DNA of 64,000 nt from the NCBI RefSeq assembly GCF_001469025.1, contig NZ_LNIZ01000001.1:62001-126000 (forward strand). Direction: 5' to 3'. Every line of letters starts with the position of its first letter. Positions within the stretch are counted from its first letter, which is position 1. The stretch is from Trueperella bernardiae. GTDB lineage: Bacteria > Actinomycetota > Actinomycetes > Actinomycetales > Actinomycetaceae. Under the pieces are notes generated by a model. The model ran no database searches. It had not been told where the DNA came from and worked only from the letters and a program-made list of their open reading frames with translations. The translations under genes were made by a program, and so were the position numbers. Shown here one piece after another: positions 42,453 to 51,442 of the stretch.

Positions 42453-43378
42453 TCATCGCGGTGGTGGGGTCCACGGCGGCAGGCAAGAGCGCGCTCTCGC
42501 TCGAGCTAGCCGAGTTGCTGGGTGGGCCCGGCGAGGTGGAGATCATCTCGGCTGACGCCATGCAGCTCTACCGCGGCATGGACATCGGCACCGCCAAGCT
42601 ACCCGTAGAAGAGCGGCGCGGTATCGCACACCACCAGCTCGACGTGCTCGACGTGACCGACGTGGCGTCCGTTGCCGGCTACCAGCGCCACGCGCGGGCC
42701 GACCTCGAGGCGATCCTGGGCCGGGGCAAGATCCCGATGGTGGTGGGCGGCTCGGGCCTGTACGTCTCCGGCCTGCTCGATGAGCTCGACTTCCCGGGCA
42801 CCGACCCAAAGATCCGCGCCGAGCTCGAGCGCGTCCATGCCGAGAGCGGCCTGAGCCCGCTCATCGAGGAGTTGCGCGACCTCGACCCGGTGAGCGCGCA
42901 GACCATCAACCTGAAAAACCCGCGGCGAGTCATCCGCGCGCTTGAGGTGGTGCGCCTGACGGGCCGGTCTTACACCCCCGTCTTTCCGCGCCACACCAGC
43001 CATTACGACGACGTCGTCATGCTCGGGGTCCGGCGCGAGCGCGAGGTGCTGAACGAGGAGATCGGGCAGCGGGCGGCGAAAATGTTCGCTGGCGGGCTGC
43101 TCGAGGAGACTCGCGCCCTGCTTGAGTGTGGGCTACGCGAGGGGGAGACGGCACGCAAGGCTACGGGGTATGCGGAGGCCATCGCCGTCATCGACGGCGA
43201 GATGGGCGTGGACGAGGCGGTCGAGTCGGTCGCTCAGGCTACCCGGCGCCTGGCCAAGAAGCAGCGCACGTGGTTCGGGCGCGACCCGCGCATCACGTGG
43301 ATCGACGTGGAAGGCGATCTGAGCGAGGTGGCGCGAGCCGCCTACGGCGCGCTCGGGCGCACCTCGAGCACCCGGTAG
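42449..43378 (+). CDS. miaA: tRNA dimethylallyltransferase
   Basis: 309 aa from GTG 42449. It transfers the dimethylallyl group to A37, producing the substrate of MiaB. P-loop GSTAAGKS lies at residues 7–14; [18 protein letters not shown] and [13 protein letters not shown] are conserved; [15 protein letters not shown] closes the catalytic domain. The last 37 nt overlap the 3' end of the convergent methyltransferase gene, an unusually deep overlap between two recognisable genes. Confidence 0.96.
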   Translation: MIIAVVGSTAAGKSALSLELAELLGGPGEVEIISADAMQLYRGMDIGTAKLPVEERRGIAHHQLDVLDVTDVASVAGYQRHARADLEAILGRGKIPMVVGGSGLYVSGLLDELDFPGTDPKIRAELERVHAESGLSPLIEELRDLDPVSAQTINLKNPRRVIRALEVVRLTGRSYTPVFPRHTSHYDDVVMLGVRREREVLNEEIGQRAAKMFAGGLLEETRALLECGLREGETARKATGYAEAIAVIDGEMGVDEAVESVAQATRRLAKKQRTWFGRDPRITWIDVEGDLSEVARAAYGALGRTSSTR

Positions 43379-43947
43379 CCCTTCTGTGATCGCAGCTTCG
43401 ACGTGGCAAACCCCTGCTCGGTGAGCCAGGAGGCGAGGGAGTCGGCGCCGAGGTTGCGCTGGACCACGAGGTAGGCCACCCCGGTGGGGGCGAGGCGTAC
43501 GAGCCAGGTGGTGAGCAGCTCGTGGAGGGCCTCCTTGCCGATCCGGATCGGCGGGTTAGACCACAGCAGGTCGATGTGCGCGGTGGCGTTGTCGGGCCCT
43601 TCGGCCACGCGGACGTTGGCAAGGCCGGCGTCGTCGGCATTCTTGGCGGTGAGCGCGCGGGCGCGCTCGTTGACGTCGATGCCGATCACGGTGGAAGCCG
43701 GGTAGTGGCGGGCGAGGGCGAGGGTGAGCGGGCCCCAGCCGCAGCCGAGGTCGACGATGGTGGAGCCGGCGGGTAGTTCGGGCAAAGGCGTCTTGTGGAG
43801 GAGGACCGCGGTGCCCTTATCCAGGCCCTGTGGTGAAAAAATCCCGGCGGTGGTGCTCACGCGGTAGTCTTCACCCAGAAGGCGGACGTCGATCTGGCGC
43901 ACCGCCGAATCAGAGGTGGGATGGGAAGAAAAGTAGTGCTCGCTCAC
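43342..43947 (-). CDS. Class I methyltransferase, RsmC-like
   Basis: 201 aa from GTG 43947. The SAM-binding motif I is VDLGCGWGPLTLALA, and the catalytic/target motif is SNPPI, as in the C-terminal domain of the 16S rRNA G1207 methyltransferase RsmC. It begins HYFSSHPTSDS, the usual opening of stand-alone actinobacterial forms. Probably methylates rRNA guanine N2; the exact site cannot be told. TATCGT 6 nt before the GTG suggests a leaderless mRNA. It is divergent from hflX. Confidence 0.9.
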   Translation of the reverse strand: MSEHYFSSHPTSDSAVRQIDVRLLGEDYRVSTTAGIFSPQGLDKGTAVLLHKTPLPELPAGSTIVDLGCGWGPLTLALARHYPASTVIGIDVNERARALTAKNADDAGLANVRVAEGPDNATAHIDLLWSNPPIRIGKEALHELLTTWLVRLAPTGVAYLVVQRNLGADSLASWLTEQGFATSKLRSQKGYRVLEVRPSAP

Positions 43948-43953
43948 GGCCTA

Positions 43954-43959
43954 ACGATA
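43954..43959 (-). promoter_or_regulatory. -10 box (TATCGT) for the RsmC-like gene
   Basis: On the minus strand TATCGT ends 6 nt before GTG 43947; no ribosome binding site fits in between. Confidence 0.42.
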
Positions 43960-44029
43960 CCGCGGCGGCGGCGCGTTTCCCATTTTCTTCCCCGCTGATA
44001 GACAATAGAGGAAAGACGAGGAGAGACTC

Positions 44030-45466
44030 ATTAACAGCAGCTTCACATCCCGCGAGGGCACGGCGCTTCAGGAAGACCCGGCCTACGGGGGCCACTGGGC
44101 GGGCGATTCGCTGGATCGCGAGGAGCGCTCCTCGTTGCGGCGCGTGGAGGGGCTGTCCACCGAACTGACCGACGTTACCGAGGTTGAATACCGCCAGTTG
44201 CGCCTCGAGCGCGTGGTCCTCATCGGCGTGGTGGATGATGACATGAAGGCCGGCGAGGAGTCGTTGCGCGAGCTCGCGGCGCTGGCCACGACGGCGGGTT
44301 CCCAGGTTCTCGACGGCGCTCTCCAGCGCCGCCCGCACCCCGACCCGGCCACCTACTTCGGCTCGGGTAAGGCCCGCGAGCTGGCCGAGCTTGTGGCGGC
44401 CACGGGCGCGGACACGGTCATCGCGGACTCCGAGCTGAGCCCGTCCCAGCGCCGCGCCCTGGAGGACATCGTCAAGGTCAAGGTCGTCGACCGCACGGCC
44501 CTCATCCTCGACATCTTCGCCCAGCACGCCAAGTCGCGCGAGGGCAAGGCCCAGGTGGAGCTCGCCCAGCTCGAATACTTGCTACCGCGCCTGCGCGGCT
44601 GGGGAGAATCGATGTCCCGGCAGGCCGGCGGCCGCGTTGCCAGTGGCGAGGGCATCGGCTCTCGCGGCCCGGGTGAGACGAAGATCGAGCTCGACCGCCG
44701 GCGCATCCACCGGCGCATGGCCAAGCTGCGCAAGGACATCGCCCACATGGGCAACGCGCGCCAGACCAAGCGTGCCGCCCGGCGCAAGAATCGCACGCCG
44801 TCGGTCGTGGTCGTGGGATATACGAACGCGGGCAAGTCCTCGCTCATGAACGTGCTGACGGGCGCCGGGGTGCTCGTGGAGAACGCACTGTTCGCCACGC
44901 TCGACCCCACGGTGCGGCGGGCGCTCACGCGCGACGGGCGCGAGTACACGCTGACCGACACAGTGGGTTTTGTGCGCAACCTGCCCACCCAGCTCGTCGA
45001 GGCGTTCCGCTCCACGCTGGAGGAGGCCGCCGACGCCGACGTGCTGCTTCACGTGGTCGACGCCGCTCACGACGACCCGGTGGCCCAGGTCGACGCCGTC
45101 CACGAGGTGCTTGCCGACGTCGACGGCGCGCTTGACGTGCCCGAGCTCATCGTGCTGTCCAAGGTCGATATTGCTGACCCGGTGACCGTGGCAACCTTGC
45201 GGAGCCGGTTCCCGGACGCGATGGTCGTCTCGGCGGTAACAGGGGAGGGCATCGAGGAGCTGCGCACCCGCATCGAGGAGCTGCTGCCGCACCCGCAGGT
45301 GGCGGTCGACGTCGTCATCCCGTACGACCGGGGTGACCTCGTCAGCCGCATCCACGAGGACGGGGAGATCCTGCACGAATCCCACGAGGAGGCCGGCACG
45401 CATATGGTGGCGCGGGTCAACCCGGACGTGGCCGCGGCGGTAGAGGCCCTGGGCGGGCAGGCGTGA
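44030..45466 (+). CDS. hflX: Ribosome-associated GTPase HflX, apparent ATT start
   Basis: About 478 aa if started at ATT 44030. HflX splits stalled ribosomes. The N-terminal domain has STELTDVTEVEYRQLRLERV and PATYFGSGKARELAEL. The GTPase has Walker A GYTNAGKS at 263–270, the G2/G3 region LDPTVRR with DTVGFVRNLP, and G4 SKVD. The first conventional start, TTG 44135, would cut off the segment DREERSSLRRVEGLSTEL, which is conserved in actinobacterial HflX and coding by its GC-rich third positions. No ATG, GTG or TTG lies between the upstream stop at 44006–44008 and 44135; GAGGAG (44018–44023) sits 6 nt before ATT. A GACAAT at 44001 may be the -10. Confidence 0.9.
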   Translation: MNSSFTSREGTALQEDPAYGGHWAGDSLDREERSSLRRVEGLSTELTDVTEVEYRQLRLERVVLIGVVDDDMKAGEESLRELAALATTAGSQVLDGALQRRPHPDPATYFGSGKARELAELVAATGADTVIADSELSPSQRRALEDIVKVKVVDRTALILDIFAQHAKSREGKAQVELAQLEYLLPRLRGWGESMSRQAGGRVASGEGIGSRGPGETKIELDRRRIHRRMAKLRKDIAHMGNARQTKRAARRKNRTPSVVVVGYTNAGKSSLMNVLTGAGVLVENALFATLDPTVRRALTRDGREYTLTDTVGFVRNLPTQLVEAFRSTLEEAADADVLLHVVDAAHDDPVAQVDAVHEVLADVDGALDVPELIVLSKVDIADPVTVATLRSRFPDAMVVSAVTGEGIEELRTRIEELLPHPQVAVDVVIPYDRGDLVSRIHEDGEILHESHEEAGTHMVARVNPDVAAAVEALGGQA

Positions 45467-47409
45467 GCGAGGCGACACCGCGCGAGGTGCTCGCCCACCT
45501 CGTGGCAGGAATCGGCGGCAAGCCGCGCGAGGGCCAGGAACGGATGGTCGACGCCGTCTACGAGGCGCTGACGGAGGAATCCCACCTCATGGTGGAGGCG
45601 GGCACGGGCACGGGCAAGTCGTTTGGATACCTCGTGCCGGCGATGGTGTGGTCGGCAGCCACAGGCAAGCGCGCCACGATCTCCACGGCCACCTTGCCGC
45701 TCCAGCGCCAGATCATCACGCAGGACGCGCCGGCGGTGGCCGACGCGATCCGGGAGACGATGGGCTCGCACGTGGAAGTCGCGTTGCTTAAGGGGTGGAA
45801 CAACTACGCCTGCCTGCGCAAGGCCGATGGCGGGTTTCCGGAGGAAGACGCGCTGCTTTCGCGCGCCGAGGGTGAGGTGGGGGCGACCGCCACAGGCGAG
45901 GAGGTGGTGCGCGCCCGCGAGTGGGCCCTCGCCACCGATACCGGCGACCGCGACGACCTGGTCCCCGGCGTGTCCGACCGGGCATGGAACCAGATCTCCA
46001 TCCAAAAGCGCGAGTGTATCGGCGAGCACTGCTCGCTGCGCCACGAGTGCTTCCCGCGCATGGCCCGCGCGCAGGCGGAGGAGGCCGACATCGTGGTAAC
46101 AAACCACGCCCTCCTCGGCATCCAGGCCGCCGGCACGCCCGTGCTGCCCGAGTCGGACGCCTACATCGTGGACGAGGCCCACGACCTGGTCGACCGCGTA
46201 ACCGGCCAGCTCACGCGCTCGCTCACCGGCTACGAGCTGCGTAGCATCGCGCGAATGCTGCGCCAGGCTGGGCTCGACGACGAGGGGTTGGGCGACGTCG
46301 CCGACGAGCTGGCCGACGCGCTCGGCGCCGTCAACGAGGGTCGGCTCATCCGGATCGGCGACGCGCTTTCCGATACGATCGCGCGCATCATGGGCAAAGC
46401 GCAGACCGCGGGCGGCGAAGTCGCCTCGCTCTCGAGCTCGAACGAGGAGGCGAACGCCACCAAGAACGTTCTGCGCTCTCGGCTGACGGAACTGGTGAAC
46501 CTGTGTGCTGACCTGATCTCGGGGGCGGTGAGTGAAGGGCGGCTCGTGGCGTGGGTCAGTGAGTACAACGACAACCGCGCGCTCTACCTGGCCCCGCTCG
46601 ACGTGTCGGGCGCGATCGCCTCGGGCCTGTTCGAGGACACACCGGTGGTGCTGACCTCGGCCACGCTACAACTGGGTGGGAGCTTCGACGCGATGGCCGG
46701 CCGGGTGGGCTTCACCTTCCCCAGCCAGGGGGAGTGGAGCGGGCTCGACGTCGGCACGCCATTCGACGAGCGGCGCCAGGGCATCCTTTACGTGGCCGAG
46801 CACCTGTCCGCCCCCGGCCGGGAGGGATACGGGGATGAGCACCTGCAGGAGATCGTGGACCTCATCGAGGCCTCGCGGGGCGGGGCGTTGTGCCTGTTCA
46901 CCTCGCGTGCCGGTGCGACCCGGGCAGCCGAGTACGTGCGCGAGCGGATCGACCTTCCGGTGGCATGCCAGGGGGATGACCAGCTGCCGACTCTGCTCGA
47001 ACAGTTCGCGGCCGACCCGAGCGCGAGCCTGTTCGGCACGCTCTCGCTGTGGCAGGGCGTGGACGTACCCGGGCCCACGTGCCGGCTGGTCGTCATCGAT
47101 CGCATCCCGTTCCCGCGCCCGGACGACCCGCTCATTCAGGCGCGCACCCAGGCCGCAGGCGAGTCAGGGCGCAATCCGTTCATGACCGTCTCCGCCACGC
47201 ACGCGGCGCTCCTGCTTGCCCAAGGGGCCGGCCGGCTGCTGCGCCGGATCGACGACCGGGGCGTGGTGGCCGTGCTGGACTCGCGCCTGCGTAAGGCGCG
47301 CTACTCGGGCTTTCTATTGGCGTCGTTGCCGGACATGTGGCGCACGACCGACCGGGCCGTGGTGCTCACAGCGCTGGAGCGGCTGGCTACAGGGCTCGAA
47401 GAACGGTAA
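45463..47409 (+). CDS. DinG/YoaA-like ATP-dependent DNA helicase
   Basis: 648 aa from GTG 45463 (GTGA overlap with hflX). An XPD-like superfamily 2 helicase. Walker A is AGTGTGKS near 46–53; four cysteines (NYACLRK, then the [12 protein letters not shown] cluster) should bind a 4Fe-4S cluster; the DEAH box is in [10 protein letters not shown]; the C-terminal half has [24 protein letters not shown] and [16 protein letters not shown]. It probably unwinds structured DNA or R-loops during repair. No LexA box is seen upstream; it is expressed with hflX. The last 23 nt overlap the end of lexA on the other strand. Confidence 0.92.
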   Translation: MSEATPREVLAHLVAGIGGKPREGQERMVDAVYEALTEESHLMVEAGTGTGKSFGYLVPAMVWSAATGKRATISTATLPLQRQIITQDAPAVADAIRETMGSHVEVALLKGWNNYACLRKADGGFPEEDALLSRAEGEVGATATGEEVVRAREWALATDTGDRDDLVPGVSDRAWNQISIQKRECIGEHCSLRHECFPRMARAQAEEADIVVTNHALLGIQAAGTPVLPESDAYIVDEAHDLVDRVTGQLTRSLTGYELRSIARMLRQAGLDDEGLGDVADELADALGAVNEGRLIRIGDALSDTIARIMGKAQTAGGEVASLSSSNEEANATKNVLRSRLTELVNLCADLISGAVSEGRLVAWVSEYNDNRALYLAPLDVSGAIASGLFEDTPVVLTSATLQLGGSFDAMAGRVGFTFPSQGEWSGLDVGTPFDERRQGILYVAEHLSAPGREGYGDEHLQEIVDLIEASRGGALCLFTSRAGATRAAEYVRERIDLPVACQGDDQLPTLLEQFAADPSASLFGTLSLWQGVDVPGPTCRLVVIDRIPFPRPDDPLIQARTQAAGESGRNPFMTVSATHAALLLAQGAGRLLRRIDDRGVVAVLDSRLRKARYSGFLLASLPDMWRTTDRAVVLTALERLATGLEER

Positions 47410-48079
47410 CGACCTTGCCTAGGATCTGGGCCTCGTCGCCCGGGATGGGCGCGTAATTCGAATTGCGGGGCAGGAGCCACACGTGCCCGTCCTTGCGCGA
47501 GAGGGTCTTGACCGTGGCCTCCCCATCGATCATCGCGGCCACGATCTCCCCGTTCTCGGCCACGGGCTGGCGGCGCACCACCACCCAGTCCCCGTCACAG
47601 ATCGCGGCGTCGATCATCGAATCGCCTGAGACCAAGAGCATGAACAGATCCCCGTCTCCCGTGAGTTGGCGGGGGAGCGGGAACACGTCCTCCACGTGCT
47701 GCTCGGCCAGGATCGGGCCGCCGGCCGCGATGCGGCCGACCGCCGGGACGTTGACGGGGGCGTTGATGGCGATATCGGTATCGTTGAGCCGGTAGACGGC
47801 GGTGCCCTCCACATGGAAGCTGGTGGGGATTGCGGGGATTTGCACCTCGAAGCCGGCGATTTCGAGGCCGCGCTCTGTGACCTCAATCGTGCGGGGGCGG
47901 CGTGGATCGCGCGCGAGGTACCCTTCGCGCTCAAGCAGATCTAGCTGGTACTTGACCGAGGACGAGGACTTGAGGCCAACGCTTAGGCCGATTTCGCGCA
48001 CGGTGGGAGGGAAGCCCCGTTCGGCGATCGCCGAACAGATAGCGCGCAGGATAGCGAGTTGGCGATCCGAGATGCTCAT
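47387..48079 (-). CDS. lexA: LexA repressor
   Basis: 230 aa from ATG 48079. An N-terminal winged helix ([35 protein letters not shown]) is followed by the S24 peptidase domain. Cleavage site A119-G120 is in GRIAAGGP, catalytic S154 in SGDSM and K191 in ATVKTL. It represses SOS genes until RecA filaments induce self-cleavage. Two LexA boxes lie in its own promoter. An extra stretch of about 25 residues in the hinge (81–105) is a little longer than in E. coli. Confidence 0.97.
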   Translation of the reverse strand: MSISDRQLAILRAICSAIAERGFPPTVREIGLSVGLKSSSSVKYQLDLLEREGYLARDPRRPRTIEVTERGLEIAGFEVQIPAIPTSFHVEGTAVYRLNDTDIAINAPVNVPAVGRIAAGGPILAEQHVEDVFPLPRQLTGDGDLFMLLVSGDSMIDAAICDGDWVVVRRQPVAENGEIVAAMIDGEATVKTLSRKDGHVWLLPRNSNYAPIPGDEAQILGKVVTVLRAL

Positions 48080-48138
48080 GGCTCCCCCTCACGGCTCCAG
48101 AAAAAGTTGTCGGAGCGGCCTGATTGACTTTCTCCTAC

Positions 48139-48202
48139 AGGTTATCGGGTGAGCAAAGCGAGTTCAAACATCTGTTCTAATGTGTGTCGAACACAGGTTC
48201 TA
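48139..48202 (-). promoter_or_regulatory. lexA promoter with two LexA boxes
   Basis: Minus-strand -35 TTGAAC (48162–48167) and -10 TAACCT (48139–48144) have a 17-nt spacer. One box, TCAAAC-ATCT-GTTCTA (48164–48179, plus-strand reading), overlaps the -35; a second, TCGAAC-ACAG-GTTCTA, is at 48187–48202. The leader to ATG 48079 is about 50 nt. Confidence 0.78.
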
Positions 48203-48260
48203 GACACCGTGGAGCTCCTCCGGTAAGATTCAAACAGATGTTCGACGAACGTATGTTCGA
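48201..48260 (+). promoter_or_regulatory. Promoter of the LysM gene with two LexA boxes
   Basis: -35 TAGACA (48201–48206) and -10 TAAGAT (48224–48229) have a perfect 17-nt spacer. Box TCAAAC-AGAT-GTTCGA (48230–48245) covers the start of transcription; box ACGAAC-GTAT-GTTCGA (48245–48260) abuts it, sharing base 48245. GAGGAGGA then precedes ATG 48270. Confidence 0.78.
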
Positions 48261-48269
48261 GGAGGAGAC

Positions 48270-48848
48270 ATGACTGCACTTCGAAGCGATGCCACCATTG
48301 AGGTCCGGCCCGCGTCGCGGCCCACGTTGCGCGCGGTGCGCGCCGGCGAGCGCAAGGTGGCCGTGCGGCCCGATCGCTCAGCTCGAATCCTGCGTGCTGT
48401 TCCCACGCCCGGTTCTGCCGATACTGCGCCGGCCCGGCGGGTGGTAGCTTCGCGGCCCGTGGAGCGCGTGGCCACGGTACCCGTGGTTGCTCGGGCGCAG
48501 CGGGCGGGCGCGGCGCGCGCGGTTCGGGGCGCGGCGCCTGCACGATCGGTGGCACAGCAGCGTTCCAGGATGAACGCTCGCCAGCGCAATGTGCTCGCGG
48601 GGCTCGCCGTTGCGGCGGTCGCAATTTTCGCCTTCGCCCTGGCCATCTTCCTCTACGCCGCCCTCGGCGTCGGCCCCCAGGCAGGCGCGGTCACCACGGT
48701 GATGGCGGGGGACTCGCTGTGGTCGATCGCCAGTGCCATGGGAAGCGGCCTGCCCACTGAGCAGGTGGTGCGTGACATCATGTCGCTCAACGCGCTCGAT
48801 GGTACGCACATCGAAGCCGGCGCCCAGCTGCTCCTGCCGGCGTACTGA
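48270..48848 (+). CDS. SOS-controlled LysM membrane protein, probable division inhibitor
   Basis: 192 aa. A basic, Arg/Ala/Pro-rich cytoplasmic region (1–105) is followed by one membrane span (about 108–134) and an extracytoplasmic LysM domain (about 141–192: [30 protein letters not shown]). It lies back-to-back with lexA under its own pair of LexA boxes and upstream of nrdR. This is the context of Bacillus YneA, Mycobacterium Rv2719c and Corynebacterium DivS, which restrain division after DNA damage. Functional equivalence is inferred from position, boxes and topology. The ATG 48270 has a strong GAGGAGGA. Confidence 0.86.
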   Translation: MTALRSDATIEVRPASRPTLRAVRAGERKVAVRPDRSARILRAVPTPGSADTAPARRVVASRPVERVATVPVVARAQRAGAARAVRGAAPARSVAQQRSRMNARQRNVLAGLAVAAVAIFAFALAIFLYAALGVGPQAGAVTTVMAGDSLWSIASAMGSGLPTEQVVRDIMSLNALDGTHIEAGAQLLLPAY

Positions 48849-48918
48849 TCGAGGGCCGGCTCATGGTTGGGGTCATCGCGCGGGCAGCGGTGGATCAGCG
48901 CGGACATGGGGCGCTGTC

Positions 48919-48948
48919 TTGCCGATCCTTCAGTGCGGGCGGTAGCTT
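48919..48948 (+). promoter_or_regulatory. nrdR promoter, leaderless type
   Basis: -35 TTGCCG (48919–48924), 18-nt spacer, -10 TAGCTT (48943–48948) ending 7 nt before ATG 48956. This favours 48956 over the in-frame ATG at 48950. Confidence 0.55.
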
Positions 48949-48955
48949 TATGACC

Positions 48956-49396
48956 ATGTTCTGTCCCTTTTGTCACTATGAAGATTCGCGCGTGATCGAC
49001 ACGCGCACCTCTGACGACGGCCAACTCATCCGCCGGCGCCGTGAATGCCCGCAGTGCGGGCGCCGATTCTCCACCACGGAGGCAGCGACCCTCATGGTGA
49101 CCAAGCGCTCGGGTGCCACCGAGCCCTTCTCACGGGACAAGGTGATCAAGGGCGTTGGGAGGGCCTGCCAGGGCAGGCCCGTGACGTCCGACCAGCTCGC
49201 GGTCCTCGCCCAAAAGGTGGAGGAGGCGATCCGCGCCTCCGGCGTTGCCCAAATCGACTCACAGGACGTGGGCCTAGCGATCCTCGAGCCCCTGCGCGAT
49301 CTCGACAAGGTGGCCTACCTGCGCTTTGCCTCCGTCTATTCCAACTTCGAATCGCTCGAGGACTTCGAGCAGGCGATCGCCGCGCTGAAGAACTAG
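48956..49396 (+). CDS. nrdR: Transcriptional repressor NrdR
   Basis: 146 aa from ATG 48956 ([17 protein letters not shown]). It represses ribonucleotide reductase genes according to ATP/dATP level. A zinc ribbon with C3/C6 (CPFC) and a second CPQC pair is followed by the ATP-cone ([20 protein letters not shown]). The end [14 protein letters not shown] is standard. Placement next to lexA and the LysM gene is conserved in actinobacteria and links nucleotide supply to DNA-damage genes by position. No nrd gene is in the window. Confidence 0.95.
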   Translation: MFCPFCHYEDSRVIDTRTSDDGQLIRRRRECPQCGRRFSTTEAATLMVTKRSGATEPFSRDKVIKGVGRACQGRPVTSDQLAVLAQKVEEAIRASGVAQIDSQDVGLAILEPLRDLDKVAYLRFASVYSNFESLEDFEQAIAALKN

Positions 49397-49465
49397 CCGT
49401 ACCTGCTCGTCGTGATCGCTCGCCGCGGGCGGAGGCTCGCACGGGTGAGACGGTCTCCTACTTAT

Positions 49466-51379
49466 CTACTCGTCAGCGGGTGAGGTCTCGCCGTCCGTGG
49501 CCGCCTTAGGCGCCTCGGTTGCCTCGTGCTTCTCAGGCGCGTTGCTCGCCCCAGGCTCCCCGGTCGTCTCGGGTTCTTCGGGCGCGCTACCAGTCATCCG
49601 CGCGGCCCGCTCCTTGACGGAGGCCACGTACTCGTCGAGGCGCTCGGCGCGCTTCGCGGTGGCCTCCGAGACGCGCTCGCGCCACTGGCCGGAGACCAGC
49701 TCGAGGTTCGCCAGCCGCTCGGTCACGTTCTTGCGCATGACCTTGCCCAGCTGGGAGCGGGGCAGCTCGTCGAAGATGGCGATCGACTTGGGCATGGCGT
49801 AGTGGGAGAGCTTGTCCTCCGTCCACGCCCGCACCGCCTCCAGGTCCACCGTGGCCCCGGGCTCGAGCACGAGAGCGGCCACCACGGACTCGGAGAACGT
49901 GTCTGTGGGCATGCCCACCACGGCCACGTCCACCACACCCGGCATGTCGCGCACGGCGGACTCCACCTCGGAGGGGTAGACGTTGAAGCCAGAGTTGATG
50001 ATCATTTCCTTGCGCCGGTCGGCCATGACGAGGAAGCCGTCATCCCAGCGCCCCAGGTCTCCCGTGTACAGCCACCCGTCCTTGAGGGTATTCTCGGTCT
50101 CCTCGGGGTTTTTGTAGTAGCCCTGGAAGACCTGCGGCCCGCGCACGGCAAGCTCGCCGATTTCCCCGTCGGCAACCTCCACCGAGCGGTTTTCGGGGTC
50201 GACGATCCTCACCTCGGTGGATGGGAAGGGCAGGCCGAGGGTGGAGGGGCGGCGTCGTTCGGTGAGGGGCGAGCCGGCGATGACGGGGGAGGCCTCGGTC
50301 ATGCCGTAGCCCTCGATCATCAACCCCGACTTTTCCTCCCAACGCCGGGCGAGCTCCGGGTCGAGCGCCATCGCGCCGCACACCGAATACCGGATGGTCG
50401 AAAGGTCTGCGACCTTGCCGGCGTCGATTGCGTCGAGCATCTTCGTAAACATGGGCGGCACGCCGCCGAAAAAGGTGAGCGGGTGGCGCTTGTGGGCAGC
50501 GAAGAGGATGTCGACGTCGAAGGAGGGAGTCATCACCTGTGTGGCGGCGAGGCCCACGCAGGTGAGCATGGATAGCTGCAGGCCGAACGCGTGGAAGAAG
50601 GGCAGCACGGCGCCCACGGTCTCCTCGCCATAGACCAGGTCGGACAGCCACAGTTCGATCTGCTTGGTGTTCGACAGGAGGGAGCGGTGGCTGAGCGCCA
50701 CGGCCTTCGGGGTGCCCGTGGTGCCGCCCGTCATGAGGAGGGCGGCGACGTCGTCGAGCGCGGGGCCCTCCGCCCGGCTGAGGTCGAGCGGGGCGTTGTG
50801 CTTGACTTGGTTGTCCCACGAGTGCACCCCGTCCGGCACCCGCCCGCGTAGCTTGTTGCGTTGGGCCTTCGCGGCCTTGAGTGGCATTTTGAGCAGGAAC
50901 TGGGACTTGGCGGGCAGGGCCTTGGTGAGGTTGACGGCCAGGTAGGTGCGGTCCTTGAAATCGCCGCCTGCCAGCAGTTTTTCCAGTGTCTGCTCCCAGC
51001 CGATCACCACGGTCGATCCCACCAGGTCGATCTGGGCGTCGATCTGAGAGGGTGGGGCGAGTGGGTTGTGCTCGGCCACGGTCACCCCGAGGAACTGGGC
51101 AGCGTAGAAGGCCACGTAGTGCTGGGGGCAGTTGGGCAGGATCACCGAGATGACATCGCCCTTGCGCACGCCGCACATCGTGAGCACCTGGGCGGCCCGG
51201 CGCACCTCGTCAAAGACCTCGGCGTAGGTAAACTCGCGAGCGAGGAAGTCGATGGCCACTCGGTCGGGGAAATCGCGCGTGGCGTCGACAAGCAGCTGGT
51301 CGATCGTGGTCGAGACAGGCTCGATCGTGGTCGCCACGCCATCGGCGTAGTACGAGTGCGCGAGTGTCATGTGGTCCAT
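49466..51379 (-). CDS. fadD: Long-chain fatty acid–CoA ligase (AMP-forming)
   Basis: 637 aa from ATG 51379 (MDHMTLAHSYYADGVATTIE), with AAGGAGC upstream on the minus strand. It activates fatty acids through an acyl-AMP. The phosphate loop LLMTGGTTGTPKAVALSH, the motif EGYGMTEASPV and the hinge region YTGDLGRWDDGFL are all present. The C-terminal 70 residues are an extra, low-complexity Glu/Pro/Ala tail beyond the normal end (PRSQLGKVMRKNVTERL). TACTCT (51405–51410, minus) may be the -10. Chain-length preference is not readable. Confidence 0.92.
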   Translation of the reverse strand: MDHMTLAHSYYADGVATTIEPVSTTIDQLLVDATRDFPDRVAIDFLAREFTYAEVFDEVRRAAQVLTMCGVRKGDVISVILPNCPQHYVAFYAAQFLGVTVAEHNPLAPPSQIDAQIDLVGSTVVIGWEQTLEKLLAGGDFKDRTYLAVNLTKALPAKSQFLLKMPLKAAKAQRNKLRGRVPDGVHSWDNQVKHNAPLDLSRAEGPALDDVAALLMTGGTTGTPKAVALSHRSLLSNTKQIELWLSDLVYGEETVGAVLPFFHAFGLQLSMLTCVGLAATQVMTPSFDVDILFAAHKRHPLTFFGGVPPMFTKMLDAIDAGKVADLSTIRYSVCGAMALDPELARRWEEKSGLMIEGYGMTEASPVIAGSPLTERRRPSTLGLPFPSTEVRIVDPENRSVEVADGEIGELAVRGPQVFQGYYKNPEETENTLKDGWLYTGDLGRWDDGFLVMADRRKEMIINSGFNVYPSEVESAVRDMPGVVDVAVVGMPTDTFSESVVAALVLEPGATVDLEAVRAWTEDKLSHYAMPKSIAIFDELPRSQLGKVMRKNVTERLANLELVSGQWRERVSEATAKRAERLDEYVASVKERAARMTGSAPEEPETTGEPGASNAPEKHEATEAPKAATDGETSPADE

Positions 51380-51442
51380 AGGGGCTCCTTCCCACTTAGG
51401 GATAAGAGTACCGCGTGGAGGCACCCGGAGAGGTGCGCAAGC

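Noticed and set aside
44135-44137. TTG as the HflX start
   Set aside because: It removes conserved residues and has no ribosome binding site at proper spacing.
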